Below, piece after piece: positions 6,778 through 13,728 of a stretch of 17,879 bases of DNA; the stretch's first letter is position 1, and each line of letters starts with the position of its first letter. A model generated the notes under the pieces. The model was given only the letters and a program-made list of their open reading frames with translations, searched no databases and was not told the origin of the DNA. Origin of the DNA: Neisseria lactamica (GTDB lineage: Bacteria > Pseudomonadota > Gammaproteobacteria > Burkholderiales > Neisseriaceae). The translations under genes and the position numbers were made by a program. The stretch lies in the NCBI GenBank assembly GCA_001067655.1, contig JUNU01000182.1, forward strand, positions 1-17,879. The letters are read 5' to 3'.

Positions 6778-8553
6778 CTATTTCCACCACCCGCTACTCA
6801 GCGAAAAAAATACCGGGTCGTAATATTTCGGCAGTTGTTGCGGGATGCCGAGGTTGTTGCGGTAAACGACGCGGTAGCGGTCGGCGTACCAGGCGGGGAC
6901 GATGATGTATTGGTGGCGGATGGTGCGGTCTAGTGCCCGGGAGGTGGTTTTCAGCTCTTCGCGGTTGGTAAAGCTGCCGAAATGTTTGAGCAGTTTTTCG
7001 ACTTCGGGGCGGCACACGCCGGCGAGGTTTCGGCTGCCGGGGATTTTGGCGGCTTCGCAGCCGAAATAATCGTATTGTTCGTTGCCGGGGCTTTCGCTGT
7101 TGGCATAGGCGGTAATGGTCATGTCGAAGTCGAAATCGTTGAGCCGCCTTTGGTATAAGGCGGGGTCGGTAACGCGGATGTTCATGGTGACGCCGATTTT
7201 GGCGAGGTCGCGCTGCCATTTGGCGGTAATGCGTTCGTAGTTTTTGGATGCGGTCAGGAACTCGAAGGTCAGGGGTTTGCCTTGGCTGTCGGTCAGTTTG
7301 CCGTTTTTATAGCGGTAGCCTGCTTTTTCCAAGAGGGCGCGGGCTTTGAGCAGGTTGGGGCGTATGCCTGTTTTCGGGTCGGTTTGAGGCGGTTCGGGGA
7401 CGGGTTGGTTCAGGACGGCGGGATCGAGGGTGTTGCCGAGGGACTGGAGCAGTTTCAGTTCCGCGCCTTGCGGTTTGCCTGTCGCCGCCATCTCGCTGTT
7501 GGTGAAGAAGCTGTTGCTGCGGCGGTATGCGCCGTAGAAAATGCGCGCGTTGATGCTTTCAAAGTCGAAACTCTCGACCATCGCCTGCCGCACGAGGATG
7601 TTGTCAAACGGGGCACGGCGCAGGTTCATGACGAAGCCTTGCATGCCGGCATCGCTTTTCTGTATCCATTCGTGTTTGCCCATGCCGCGTTTGGCGAGCA
7701 TTTCGTCGGAATAGCCCCGCGCCCAGTTTCGGGCGACATTTTCGTAAACGAAGTCGTATTGTCCGGCTTTGAGGCCTTCGAGGCGGACGCTGTTGTCTTT
7801 GAAATATTTGAAGCGGACGGTGTCGAAGTTATATCTGCCTTTGCGGGTCGGCAGGTTTTGCGCCCAGTAGTTTTTGTCGCGCGCGTATTCGCTCATGCGC
7901 CCGATGTCTGCTTTGACGAAACGGTAGGGGCCGGAGCCGATGGGCATTTTGTTCGCGCCTTTTTCCAGACCTTCGGGGTAGCTTTTATGAGAAAACACAG
8001 GCAGTTGCCCTAATGCCATGTGTAATTCGGCATTGCGCTGTTTAAAGCGGAAAACGACTGTCCTGTCGTCGGGCGTTTCGACTTTGGCTACGTCGCTCCA
8101 GTATATGCGGTAGAAGGGATTGGCGGCTTTGTCTTGGGTAAGCAGGCGGAAGGAGGCGACGACGTCTTTGGCAAGCACGGGGTCGCCGTTGTGGAATTTG
8201 GCTTTCGGGTTGAGCCTGAATGTTGCCGACAGTCCGTCTTCGGCAAGTGAAAACTCTTCCGCCAGCAGTCCGTACATGGAGAAAGGTTCGTCCCAACTGT
8301 TGTCCGTGAGCATGTCCACGGTCAGATTGAGGACGCCGGCTTCTTTGTCGCCTTTGAGGGTAAACGGGTTGAACGTATCGAAGCCGCCTTGTATCGGTAG
8401 GGAAAACACACCGCCTTTAGGCGCGTCGGGATTGACATATTCGTAGGCGCGAAAGTCAGCGGGATATTTCGGCTCCTGCCCCAAACCTAAACCGTATGCG
8501 GCAAAAGCAGTGGCAGTGGAGAAGGAAAGCAGGAGGAGGACGAGGGTTTTCAT
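6778..8553 (-). CDS. YejA-like ABC-transporter solute-binding protein (family 5)
   Basis: A 591-residue extracellular solute-binding protein of family 5 (oligopeptide type), closest in character to YejA. The open frame reaches 8646, but the ATG at 8553 begins a clear signal peptide (MKTLVLLLLSFSTATAFA, cleavage likely before AYGLG). The mature part contains the family motifs YVNPDAPKGG, FHNGDPVLAKDV and PIGSGPYRF. Such proteins bind peptides in the periplasm and deliver them to an ABC permease. No permease or ATPase genes follow, so this is an orphan binding protein here. A near-perfect extended -10 promoter lies just upstream at 8587-8595. Confidence 0.9.
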   Translation of the reverse strand: MKTLVLLLLSFSTATAFAAYGLGLGQEPKYPADFRAYEYVNPDAPKGGVFSLPIQGGFDTFNPFTLKGDKEAGVLNLTVDMLTDNSWDEPFSMYGLLAEEFSLAEDGLSATFRLNPKAKFHNGDPVLAKDVVASFRLLTQDKAANPFYRIYWSDVAKVETPDDRTVVFRFKQRNAELHMALGQLPVFSHKSYPEGLEKGANKMPIGSGPYRFVKADIGRMSEYARDKNYWAQNLPTRKGRYNFDTVRFKYFKDNSVRLEGLKAGQYDFVYENVARNWARGYSDEMLAKRGMGKHEWIQKSDAGMQGFVMNLRRAPFDNILVRQAMVESFDFESINARIFYGAYRRSNSFFTNSEMAATGKPQGAELKLLQSLGNTLDPAVLNQPVPEPPQTDPKTGIRPNLLKARALLEKAGYRYKNGKLTDSQGKPLTFEFLTASKNYERITAKWQRDLAKIGVTMNIRVTDPALYQRRLNDFDFDMTITAYANSESPGNEQYDYFGCEAAKIPGSRNLAGVCRPEVEKLLKHFGSFTNREELKTTSRALDRTIRHQYIIVPAWYADRYRVVYRNNLGIPQQLPKYYDPVFFSLSSGWWK

Positions 8554-8586
8554 AAGGTTCCAAACCGAGCAGGACGATGAAGCCCG

Positions 8587-8595
8587 ATTATAGCA
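8587..8595 (-). promoter_or_regulatory. Extended -10 promoter for the YejA-like gene
   Basis: On the minus strand TGC-TATAAT lies about 34 nt before the ATG at 8553, giving a short leader. The -35 position falls inside the neighbouring DUS hairpin and has no good match, so activity would rely on the TGn extension. The box directly abuts the terminator of the upstream gene. Confidence 0.55.
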
Positions 8596-8631
8596 AAAGG
8601 TCGTCTGAAAACCGTTTTCAGACGACCTTTT
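8595..8631. terminator. DUS inverted-repeat terminator after the YihY gene
   Basis: Two mucDUS in opposite orientation give an 18-nt arm on each side (8595-8612 and 8614-8631), nearly without loop. The ends are A4 and T4, so on the minus strand it ends in a short T-run. It sits right after the YihY stop and before the YejA-like promoter. Confidence 0.8.
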
Positions 8632-8648
8632 ATCCGTTTTAAACATAC

Positions 8649-9881
8649 TTAAGAAGCCTGCTGCCGGTTTTTCGCCTGCGCGTCAAACTCCGCCAGTGTC
8701 ATGTTCAAAGTCTGCAAACACGGCGTCATCACCGCATCGACGGCTTGGTTCACATGGTCCCTTCCCAAAGGCGACGGACGGTAAACAAAGAGCTTGAAGA
8801 GTTCGCTCAACTCAATCGAATCCGCCCCCGTTTTCAACACCCAGCCCTGACGGCCGTTGTAGATATAGCCGTGTCGCGCCAGCTTTTCCAAAAGCTCGCC
8901 CAATTCATCGTAGCCCATATTGATATGTCGTCTGAACTCCTGAACAGGCAAGGCTTTGCCCTCTTTTTGCGCCGCATCCAAAAGCAGCAGGATTTTCAAC
9001 ACATCATCAAACCGCCCTCGCGCATCGAAGCCCCTGCGGAACGCATCGCCCTGCCAATAAGACAGCGACGAAGTCAGCACCGCGCCGCCCAACACCAGCG
9101 TCCACAGCAAATTCAGCCACACCAAGAAAAACGGTACGGCGGCAAACGCCCCGTAAATCGAGCGGTAGCCGTCGAAATTGCCCATATACCAAGCAAACAG
9201 GAAACGCGCCGTCTCCAAGCAAAACGCAGTGACCAAAGCCCCTATGAACGCATGATGCCCGGGCACGAAGCGGTTGGGTACAAAGCGGTACAAACCCCAC
9301 AACAAAAGCGTCGCGAAAAACAGCGTGCCTAAGGTTTGCAGTAACCCCACCACCCATTGCGGCGCAAACGAAGCCAGCGCAGATTCCTGCACCGACCCGA
9401 CCATAAAAGAAATCCCCACGCCCAAAGACAACGGCCCAAACGTCAGCAACGCCCAATACACCAAAAACTGCATCATCCAAGGCCGCTGCGAATTGACCCG
9501 CCAAATCCGGTTGAACGCATTATCAATCGTCCGAATCAGCATCAGCGACGTAACCACCAGCATCACACTGCCGATCGCCGTCAACTTCCCCGCCTGATTG
9601 CGGAACGCATTGATATAATCAAACACCATGTCCGCACCCTGCGGCACAATAGTTTGATTGACGAACGAAACAAAAGAATCCGACCAACGGTCGAACACAG
9701 GAAAAATCGAAGCGACCGCCACCATCACCGTCAATACCGGAACCAAAGCCAGAAGCGTCGTAAACGTCATACTCGCCGCAGCCTGCGGCACACGCTCCTC
9801 ATCGAAACGCCGGACCACAAACCACGCAAACGCAAACGCCTTACTACCCAACAAACCTTGCCACCATTTCAAAAACGGCAT
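8649..9881 (-). CDS. YihY-family inner membrane protein
   Basis: A 410-residue protein of the YihY/virulence factor BrkB family. The N-terminal part (about 1-285) has six hydrophobic helices and family features such as QAAASMTFTTLLALVPVL near 33-50, DNAFNRIWRV near 120 and the IYGAFAAVPFFLVWL segment near 240. The C-terminal 120 residues are soluble and look like a winged-helix-type domain (DVLKILLLLDAAQ... ELLEKLARHGYIY). The family was once called ribonuclease BN in error; its actual role is unknown. A GGGAAAG ribosome-binding site precedes the ATG. One DUS-like 12-mer with an AT start (ATGTCGTCTGAA, 8925-8936) is internal. Confidence 0.9.
   Translation of the reverse strand: MPFLKWWQGLLGSKAFAFAWFVVRRFDEERVPQAAASMTFTTLLALVPVLTVMVAVASIFPVFDRWSDSFVSFVNQTIVPQGADMVFDYINAFRNQAGKLTAIGSVMLVVTSLMLIRTIDNAFNRIWRVNSQRPWMMQFLVYWALLTFGPLSLGVGISFMVGSVQESALASFAPQWVVGLLQTLGTLFFATLLLWGLYRFVPNRFVPGHHAFIGALVTAFCLETARFLFAWYMGNFDGYRSIYGAFAAVPFFLVWLNLLWTLVLGGAVLTSSLSYWQGDAFRRGFDARGRFDDVLKILLLLDAAQKEGKALPVQEFRRHINMGYDELGELLEKLARHGYIYNGRQGWVLKTGADSIELSELFKLFVYRPSPLGRDHVNQAVDAVMTPCLQTLNMTLAEFDAQAKNRQQAS
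8927..8936 (+). repeat. mucDUS core within the YihY gene
   Basis: GTCGTCTGAA preceded by AT instead of AG. It is inside coding sequence on the strand opposite to the gene. Confidence 0.7.
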
Positions 9882-9945
9882 AATCTTTCCCGAAAAAATA
9901 ACGAATTAAAAATAAAAAACAGAAAACGCCCGCAGCACACCCCAC

Positions 9946-9955
9946 GTCGTCTGAA
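9946..9955 (+). repeat. Single mucDUS between the YihY gene and wrbA
   Basis: GTCGTCTGAA in the 136-bp divergent intergenic region. There is no partner copy and therefore no DUS hairpin. I see no strong promoter for either gene here. Confidence 0.75.
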
Positions 9956-10017
9956 AACACAGCCTCAGCGAAATTAACACCTATTTCCCACCAACCCCAT
10001 TGTAACGGAATACCCAA

Positions 10018-10620
10018 ATGAACCCAAATTCCCTCAAAATCCTCGTCCTCTACTACTCCCAAAACGGCAGCACCCTCAACCTCGCCCGCCAAATCGCACG
10101 TGGCATCGAAAGCGTCGCAGGCTGCGAAGCAGTATTGCGCACCGTCCCCAAAGTCTCCACCGTCTGCGAAGCCGTCGAAAAAGACATCCCTGACAGCGGC
10201 GCCCCCTACGCCACCGCCGAAGACCTCAAAACCTGCGCCGCCCTCGCCCTAGGCAGCCCCACCCGCTTCGGCAACATGGCGGCCGCCATGAAATACTTCA
10301 TCGACGGCACCATCCCCCTGTGGCTCGGTGCAGAACTCGCCGGCAAACCCGCCACCGTCTTCACCAGCACCTCCTCCCAACACGGCGGACAAGAAACCAC
10401 CCTCCTCACCATGATGCTCCCCCTCCTGCACCACGGCATGATCATCAGCGGCATCCCCTACACCGAATCCGCCCTCGGCAGCACCCAAAGCGGCGGCACC
10501 CCCTACGGCGCATCCCACGTCGCCGGACACGACAGCAAACCCGTCCTGACCGCCGAAGAAAACGACATCGCCTTCGCACAAGGCAAACGGCTGGCAGAAC
10601 TCGCCGTCAAGTTGGCTTAA
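10018..10620 (+). CDS. wrbA: WrbA-type NAD(P)H:quinone oxidoreductase
   Basis: A 200-residue flavodoxin-like protein. The FMN phosphate loop is YYSQNGST at 12-19. GSPTRFGNM at 79-87 and STSSQHGGQETT at about 117-128 are the WrbA isoalloxazine and tetramer-contact motifs. The family reduces quinones by two electrons using NAD(P)H, protecting against redox cycling; it is cytoplasmic. The length is normal for WrbA. Upstream there is only a weak purine stretch (CGGAA) as ribosome-binding site. Codon use is strikingly C-rich at third positions compared with the genes at 11805-14257. Confidence 0.95.
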   Translation: MNPNSLKILVLYYSQNGSTLNLARQIARGIESVAGCEAVLRTVPKVSTVCEAVEKDIPDSGAPYATAEDLKTCAALALGSPTRFGNMAAAMKYFIDGTIPLWLGAELAGKPATVFTSTSSQHGGQETTLLTMMLPLLHHGMIISGIPYTESALGSTQSGGTPYGASHVAGHDSKPVLTAEENDIAFAQGKRLAELAVKLA

Positions 10621-10654
10621 GGCGGGTAGCTTAGCAATCCAATCTGCCAAAAAC

Positions 10655-10703
10655 TAAAAGGTCGTCTGAAAACCTGATTTCCAAGTTTTCAGACGACCTT
10701 TTA
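10655..10703. terminator. DUS inverted-repeat terminator between wrbA and the TauE gene
   Basis: Arms 10655-10673 and 10685-10703 (19 nt, perfect) with an 11-nt loop; an A-run on the left and T-run on the right make it bidirectional. It separates two convergent genes. Confidence 0.85.
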
Positions 10704-10717
10704 CCAACATCTGCCCG

Positions 10718-11518
10718 TCAAGCCGAAAAAGCCTTATATGCCATCGAAGCAATAATCAGCAAAACCGTTACGACCAAAACCTTACGGATGATTTCCCCGT
10801 CTGAATTAATAGCATGGAGGCTGCCGAAATGGTTGCCCAACAAATTCGCCAAAATCATCGGGATTCCGATTAGGAACGCCATTTTCCCCGCTATCAAGAA
10901 AGCGACGAATGCCCCGATATTGGAAGCAAAATTGAAAATCTTGGAAGTAGCCGAAGCCTGCAACAACGACAATTTGTTGATGACAAACAAAGCGATAATG
11001 AAAATGCTGCCCGTGCCCGGTCCGAAAAAACCGTCATAAAAACCAACAATCAGACAAGTTAAAAAGACGGCGACGGCAGATTTTTTTATCTCGCCGCGTT
11101 CATCGTCTTTTTTCAGCAAAACGCCTTTGAACAAAGTTGCCAGCAAGCCTATGGGTAAAAACGCAAGAATGATGTAATTGATGGTTTCCACAGGCAGAAT
11201 CAGAATGACTTTCGCACCGACGAACGCCCCGATTAAAGCCGCAACAATGCCGACCGGCACAATGCGCCATACAATCGAACTGCTTTTCATAAAGTTTTTA
11301 ATCGCAGCCACCGTACCGATGGTACTCACCAATTTTTCCTGTGCCAACGCGACCTGCGGCGGCAAGCCGACCATCAAAAACGCGGGAATCAAAATCAGCC
11401 CGGCTCCGCCCGCAATAGCATCGACATAGCCCGCAATCAAAGACGCGGCAACCAGCAGGAAAAGACCGAGATAAAAATAATCGGCAATGATACTGCCGGG
11501 AATAAATAATTGCTCCAT
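10718..11518 (-). CDS. TauE/SafE-family membrane exporter
   Basis: A 266-residue membrane protein of the sulfite exporter TauE/SafE (former DUF81) family. It shows the typical two-fold repeat: an N-terminal Gly-rich helix with DAIAGGAGLILIPAF near 28-45 and a second, related Gly-rich helix with DGFFGPGTGSIFIIA near 160-175, within about eight hydrophobic segments. Members export sulfite, sulfoacetate or related organosulfur anions; the substrate here is not deducible. A good ribosome-binding site (AGAGGAA) precedes the ATG. A perfect TTGACA lies further upstream. Confidence 0.9.
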   Translation of the reverse strand: MEQLFIPGSIIADYFYLGLFLLVAASLIAGYVDAIAGGAGLILIPAFLMVGLPPQVALAQEKLVSTIGTVAAIKNFMKSSSIVWRIVPVGIVAALIGAFVGAKVILILPVETINYIILAFLPIGLLATLFKGVLLKKDDERGEIKKSAVAVFLTCLIVGFYDGFFGPGTGSIFIIALFVINKLSLLQASATSKIFNFASNIGAFVAFLIAGKMAFLIGIPMILANLLGNHFGSLHAINSDGEIIRKVLVVTVLLIIASMAYKAFSA

Positions 11519-11600
11519 AGATTGTTTCCTCTTGATTAAATTTAATTTTTTGTATGCAGCAGCACGCAGGACCGTTTAAAACTTCAAATAAAGTATCAGT

Positions 11601-11629
11601 ACATTAATTACCACCATAAAAATTGTCAA
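11601..11629 (-). promoter_or_regulatory. Candidate sigma-70 promoter of the TauE/SafE gene
   Basis: On the minus strand a perfect TTGACA (11624-11629) is followed after 17 nt by TAATGT (11601-11606), a weak -10. The leader to the ATG would be about 75 nt. Confidence 0.4.
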
Positions 11630-11698
11630 CACTATTTATTTTTGTAAAAATAAACCAAAAATCAGTTAACCGCCCCAATTAGTTTCTTCTGCTAAAAG

Positions 11699-11708
11699 GT
11701 CGTCTGAA
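11699..11708 (+). repeat. Single mucDUS
   Basis: AAAAGGTCGTCTGAAAACC without a partner copy, in the intergenic region before the block terminator. Confidence 0.75.
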
Positions 11709-11731
11709 AACCTTAATCGATTCCAAAATAA

Positions 11732-11755
11732 AAACCCGCTTCAAAAAGCGGGTTT
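11732..11755 (-). terminator. Intrinsic terminator of the 4-Cys gene block
   Basis: AAACCCGCTT pairs perfectly with AAGCGGGTTT around a 4-nt loop. On the minus strand the hairpin is followed by TTTTTATTTT. It lies about 50 nt after the stop at 11805 and is not DUS-derived. Confidence 0.85.
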
Positions 11756-11804
11756 CTTGTATCCGGTCAGGGCAGACCGTCTGTCCGTATTGTCCGAAAC
11801 TTCA

Positions 11805-12398
11805 TTACTGTTTTTCTATTTTCCGGCGGGCAATTTCCGCTTTTTTACGGCTTGCCGCCAGTTGTTCGCGCATTTCGTTCAAGATTTGCTTGGAAGATTT
11901 CGGTTTTTCCCAGTTATCCGGTGCTGCATTTTGTCGTTGCGCCAATTGCTTTTGATGCTCTTGATAAAGCGCATTCGATTCTTCGGAGACTTTGCGGGCA
12001 ATGTTCGGCAGCTCTTTTTCAACCAAAGCCTCGGCGCGTTGTTGGGCAAGATGACGTTCTTTGCGGCTTTGGGCGCAATATTGTTTGCTGTCTTGCTCAG
12101 GGGAATAGCCATAATGAGGCAGCGGTTTCCCTTCTTTTTTCATCGCCATGCTGTAATTGACGCATTGCAAGGCTTGCGGATCGGCAGCCATGTACAAAGA
12201 GTATAAATGCCCGGCATAGTCTTTGATGTCCTCATTGTCCCCGCCGCATACATTCGCCGTAGCCTCAATCAGCGCCGCATCTTGCAGCATTTGCCGGCAA
12301 TGTTCGACCTGCTCCGCATTCAAACTGACGGCCGGCTCTTGCGCGGCGGCTGAAAAAGATAAAATCAAAGCAAGTAAGCCTAAAGCAGATTGTTTCAT
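11805..12398 (-). CDS. Exported 4-Cys protein, paralogue A (unknown function)
   Basis: A 197-residue protein that I do not recognise. Residues 1-19 form a Sec signal peptide with likely cleavage at AAA-QEP. The mature part has exactly four cysteines (C34, C51, C79, C108), then a charged, Gln/Lys/Glu/Arg-rich helical C-terminus that may be a coiled coil. It is a distant paralogue of the gene at 12498-13028: shared CRQ, CxxDN, QC and CA(Q/E)SRxER motifs occur in the same order and nearly the same spacing. Two disulfides in the periplasm are likely. AAGGAAAAACC precedes the ATG as ribosome-binding site. It is the last gene of a same-strand block with strong terminators at both ends. Confidence 0.8.
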   Translation of the reverse strand: MKQSALGLLALILSFSAAAQEPAVSLNAEQVEHCRQMLQDAALIEATANVCGGDNEDIKDYAGHLYSLYMAADPQALQCVNYSMAMKKEGKPLPHYGYSPEQDSKQYCAQSRKERHLAQQRAEALVEKELPNIARKVSEESNALYQEHQKQLAQRQNAAPDNWEKPKSSKQILNEMREQLAASRKKAEIARRKIEKQ

Positions 12399-12437
12399 GG
12401 TTTTTCCTTTTAAACCGGAATGATATTTTCAAATAAA

Positions 12438-12468
12438 GCATGAATGTCGGAACCCAGTACATTCATGC
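12438..12468. promoter_or_regulatory. Perfect 10-bp inverted repeat between the two 4-Cys genes
   Basis: GCATGAATGT (12438-12447) and ACATTCATGC (12459-12468) are exact reverse complements around an 11-nt spacer. On the minus strand they are followed by TTTATTT, so this may be a weak terminator for the 12498-13028 gene. It also lies about 40 nt before the next ATG and overlaps the -35 position of a possible TATCAT -10 (12420-12425), which would suit an operator. Confidence 0.55.
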
Positions 12469-12476
12469 CCGAAGTT

Positions 12477-12486
12477 TTCAGACGAC
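12477..12486 (-). repeat. Single mucDUS between the two 4-Cys genes
   Basis: TTCAGACGAC followed by CCC, unpaired. Confidence 0.75.
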
Positions 12487-12497
12487 CCCGTCCGTCC

Positions 12498-13028
12498 TTA
12501 TCTGCCATCCTTCTGACGGATAAAGGCATCGGCTTTGGCGCGGCGTTCGGTTTCTTCGGCAACGGTTTTACGCAACAATTCATCAACGGGAATACCGCGG
12601 CGCGGGGCTTCTTCTTCCGCATACTGTTTTATCTTACTGTCCATGTACGCCTCTACCTGACGGCGCAAACGGTCGCGTTCTTCGCGGCTTTCCGCGCAAA
12701 GGCGCTTCAAATCCTTATCGTCGAGATGGTGAAAGCTTTGTTTTTTGAATTCCTCCTCCAGTTTCGGATATTGTCGGCACTGATCGACTTTCGGATGGTT
12801 AAACAACAAAACCATAGACAAAAGGTTGAAATATTCGGCGGTCTCTTTATTGTCCCGATAACAAAGCGAACCGTTCGCCAAAGTATTGGTGTCTTTAAAC
12901 AATTGCCTGCACTCGGCGGCAAGCTTTTTATCTGCCGCAGGATCGGATGGCGCACCGGTTTGGTTTTGCCCGGCGGCAGAAGCGGTCAAACCGGCGAGCA
13001 GCAAAGAAAATACAAGGGCTTTTTTCAT
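12498..13028 (-). CDS. Exported 4-Cys protein, paralogue B (unknown function)
   Basis: A 176-residue protein that I do not recognise. The Sec signal peptide is MKKALVFSLLLAGLTASAAG with cleavage near ASA/AAG. The mature part has exactly four cysteines (C40, C56, C84, C111) with gaps of 16, 28 and 27 residues, against 17, 28 and 29 in the neighbouring paralogue. It shares ECRQ, CYRDN, DQC and CAESREER with that paralogue. The C-terminus is strongly charged and helical (E/R/K-rich). It is probably periplasmic with two disulfides. The ribosome-binding site is a modest GAAAG. The gene lies between the frameshifted DUF4189 copy and paralogue A on the same strand. Confidence 0.8.
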   Translation of the reverse strand: MKKALVFSLLLAGLTASAAGQNQTGAPSDPAADKKLAAECRQLFKDTNTLANGSLCYRDNKETAEYFNLLSMVLLFNHPKVDQCRQYPKLEEEFKKQSFHHLDDKDLKRLCAESREERDRLRRQVEAYMDSKIKQYAEEEAPRRGIPVDELLRKTVAEETERRAKADAFIRQKDGR

Positions 13029-13080
13029 ATGGGTACTTTCAAAAAACAGATGGGAAAATCATGAATAGTTTATATACAGG

Positions 13081-13106
13081 GGTCGTCTGAAAACTTTCAG
13101 ACGACC
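13081..13106. other. DUS inverted pair (hairpin) after DUF4189 copy 1
   Basis: Arms GGTCGTCTGAAA (13081-13092) and TTTCAGACGACC (13095-13106) are almost without loop. T4 follows only on the plus strand. On the minus strand, where the genes lie, no T-run follows, so it is a poor terminator for them. Confidence 0.6.
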
Positions 13107-13115
13107 TTTTGCCTG

Positions 13116-13638
13116 TCAATATTTAGGCATCGAGCAGCCTTCGGGCGTGGTGATTTTGCATTGTACCGCCCCTGAAGCCTGACATTTTCGTAATGCTACT
13201 GGTTCAGCCTGTCCGGGAGCCTCTATTCCATAAAAAGTCTTCACCTTTTTGGCAGATTTCCCTTGAGCAACAGCAATACAGCCGTTTCTCACCCAGGCAC
13301 CCACTACACATGGCGCATTACGCCCACCTTGTTCACAGGATTTTATCGCTTCTTTTTCTGCAACGGCACGGGAAGGGGCATTGATAACATCTGCCGAAAT
13401 ACCCGTTTTAATGTTAACCGCCCATGCGCCGTATTTGGACGGGACATTGATATTGACGACTTTGGAGCTGTTTTGAACGTTGGATGATTGGGGTGGAGCC
13501 ATATTGTATTGAACCATTTCCCCGTTATGCCCCTGAAAGCGGCAAATACCGCTGACGGGATCAAATTGACCGGGGCAGCCGTTGGCATGGACATTAAAAC
13601 TCGCCAGCCCCAAAAAGATAAAAAGCAGTTTTTTTCAT
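13116..13638 (-). pseudogene. DUF4189 protein, copy 1, signal peptide frameshifted by a poly-A tract
   Basis: The long open frame has no in-frame ATG; it only opens at a TTG at 13613 (LGLASFNVHANGC...). The expected ATG at 13636-13638, with the ribosome-binding site AAGGAAAAACTG, is followed by A7 (13629-13635) where the neighbouring copy has A6. With A6 it would read MKKLLFIFLGLASFNVHA-NGC, a normal signal peptide. With A7 the frame runs to a stop after MKKTAFYLFGAGEF. The mature part (DUF4189) is intact and keeps all eight cysteines of copy 2, which argues for recent inactivation, a switchable tract, or a sequencing error. Without the shift the protein would be about 173 residues and periplasmic. 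Confidence 0.7.
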
Positions 13639-13700
13639 CAGTTTTTCCTTGGTTTGGTCGTAATCTCTTTTTGATTTCTTAAAATATGAATCTGATACCG

Positions 13701-13728
13701 AGGTCGTCTGAAAACTTTCAGACGACCT
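13701..13728. other. DUS inverted pair (hairpin) between the two DUF4189 copies
   Basis: Arms AGGTCGTCTGAAA (13701-13713) and TTTCAGACGACCT (13716-13728). There is no T-run on the minus strand, so read-through from copy 2 into copy 1 is likely. Confidence 0.6.

Larger units (their letters stand above)
11519..11804. other. AT-rich intergenic region between the TauE and 4-Cys genes
   Basis: No gene is seen. The region holds the candidate promoter of the TauE gene, a single mucDUS at 11699-11708 and the terminator of the four-gene block at 11732-11755. Confidence 0.6.
13081..13655. repeat. Duplicated unit, copy 1 (DUS hairpin + DUF4189 gene + RBS)
   Basis: This segment matches 13702-14274 from the DUS hairpin, through the gene, to the CCAAGGAAAAACTG ribosome-binding site and a few bases beyond, after which similarity stops. 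The middle of the gene (about 13396-13500 against 14016-14118) is nearly identical; the ends of the coding region have diverged more. Confidence 0.75.

Noticed and set aside
12444..13064. 206-codon plus-strand frame opposite the 4-Cys paralogue B gene
   Set aside because: The minus-strand gene has a signal peptide, a ribosome-binding site and a paralogue next door; the plus-strand frame has none of these.
13613..13613. TTG at 13613 as true start of DUF4189 copy 1
   Set aside because: It has no ribosome-binding site and would cut off the charged start of the signal peptide, while a good site and ATG lie just upstream in the shifted frame.
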